Shown piece by piece: positions 63,430-64,000 of a DNA stretch of 64,000 nt. Under the pieces are notes generated by a model, which ran no database searches, was not told the origin of the DNA, and worked only from the letters and a program-made list of their open reading frames with translations. This DNA comes from Pseudomonas mangiferae (lineage in GTDB: Bacteria; Pseudomonadota; Gammaproteobacteria; Pseudomonadales; Pseudomonadaceae), in assembly GCF_007109405.1 (NCBI RefSeq), contig NZ_VJOY01000001.1, forward strand, positions 434,001-498,000, written 5' to 3'. The position numbers and the translations under genes were made by a program. The stretch's first letter is position 1. Every line of letters starts with the position of its first letter.

Positions 63430-64000
63430 TCAGCGGGCGAAACGCCGGGCCAGGGCCACGCAGGCCACCACCAGGACGGTGACCGCCAGCATCGACGGTT
63501 CCACCGTCTCGTGCAGCAGGCCAGCCGCCAGCCCCAGGCCGAGGAAGGGTTGCAGCAGCTGCAACTGGCCCACCGCGGCGATACCGCCCAGGGCCAGGCC
63601 GCGGTACCAGAACACGAAACCGATCAGCATGCTGAACAGCGACACGTAGGCCAGCGCGGTCCAGGCCGGCGCGCTCACCGACGCCCACACGGGCGCCCCC
63701 GCCGCCAGGCACGCCAGCAGCATCACCGGCAATGCCAGCACCAGGGCCCAGCAGATCACCTGCCAGCCCCCCAGGCGCCGCGAGAGCCGCGCCCCCTCCG
63801 CGTAGCCGTAGCCGCAGACCAGCACGGCCGCCAGCATCCAGCCATCCCCCCAGGAAGCGCCCTGCACGTCGCGGGTCAGGGCGAAGCCGGCCACGCAGGC
63901 GCTGCCGCACAGCGCGCACAACCAGAACGCCGGACGTGGCCGCTCACCCCCGCGCAGCACGCCGAACAGCGCGGTGCACAGGGGCAGCAGGCCGATGAAC
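63430..64000 (-). CDS. DMT-family (EamA) transporter, C-terminal part (cut by window edge)
   Basis: The visible part spans about 190 codons and runs off the window. Hydrophobic segments alternate every 20-25 residues with the EamA repeat features (LAYVSLFSMLIGFVFWYRGLALGG, VGQLQLLQPFLGL). It probably exports or imports a small metabolite; the substrate is unknown. It lies 121 bp from polB on the same strand. Confidence 0.85.
   Translation of the reverse strand, partial: FIGLLPLCTALFGVLRGGERPRPAFWLCALCGSACVAGFALTRDVQGASWGDGWMLAAVLVCGYGYAEGARLSRRLGGWQVICWALVLALPVMLLACLAAGAPVWASVSAPAWTALAYVSLFSMLIGFVFWYRGLALGGIAAVGQLQLLQPFLGLGLAAGLLHETVEPSMLAVTVLVVACVALARRFAR

Noticed and set aside
1-64000. CRISPR arrays, prophage, transposases or rRNA/tRNA genes
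   Set aside because: No regularly spaced repeats, integrase, transposase or structural RNA signatures were seen while reading both strands.

Overview
The window looks like chromosomal DNA from a high-GC Pseudomonas. The evidence is the rbs operon order, a PctA/B/C-type amino-acid chemoreceptor, the sfnB genes, DNA polymerase II and a complete type VI secretion (T6SS) locus carrying the H1-like phospho-regulatory set (PpkA, PppA, FHA, TagF, TagJ). This is inferred from gene content and codon bias; no rRNA, tRNA, CRISPR array or insertion sequence was seen. Species-level assignment is not possible from reading alone.

Region 1 (1-8 kb): after a truncated LysE-type exporter, a leftward ribose operon rbsBACRKD ends in an exported nucleoside hydrolase. 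A perfect LacI-type palindrome lies upstream of rbsB. The layout suggests nucleosides are cleaved outside the cytoplasm and the ribose is imported and phosphorylated. Region 2 (8-19.5 kb): a secreted protein, a lipoprotein, a PctA-like chemoreceptor, an MFS carrier, a YjfB-like small protein, YceH, and then a signalling set: hybrid histidine kinase, two-domain KaiC-like ATPase and stand-alone receiver.

Region 3 (19.5-34.6 kb) is mainly a sulfur-acquisition region. It holds an ssuABC-like transporter, a ChaC-type cyclotransferase, a second chemoreceptor, and a seven-gene leftward operon (sfnB, sfnB, flavin monooxygenase, metQ, metN, metI, pseudo-phosphatase/sulfide-quinone-reductase fusion), followed by serine acetyltransferase. 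The main regulatory find is here. Both the ssu-like operon and the sfn operon are preceded by a sigma-54 (-24/-12) promoter and by the same inverted repeat, ACTGTTG-N6-CAACAGT, whose centre is exactly 94.5 bp upstream of the -24 element in both cases. One enhancer-binding activator probably controls both operons; its gene is not in the window.

Region 4 (34.7-60.8 kb) is a T6SS locus made of two divergent arms around an AT-richer intergenic region at 44.9-45.2 kb. The left arm is tagH-pppA, then, after a strong intrinsic terminator, tssJ-tssK-tssL-tssM-tagF. The right arm is ppkA-like kinase, tssQ, tssA, tssB, tssC, hcp, tagJ, tssE, tssF, tssG, an unknown exported protein and clpV. No VgrG or PAAR gene is present. 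Between hcp and tagJ lies a two-gene cassette of lower GC: a glycine-rich protein of about 128 residues, translationally coupled by an ATGA overlap to a 78-residue two-helix membrane protein. It is a candidate Hcp-carried effector/immunity pair and the best candidate for an undescribed system.

Region 5 (60.9-64 kb): DNA polymerase II and a truncated DMT-family transporter.
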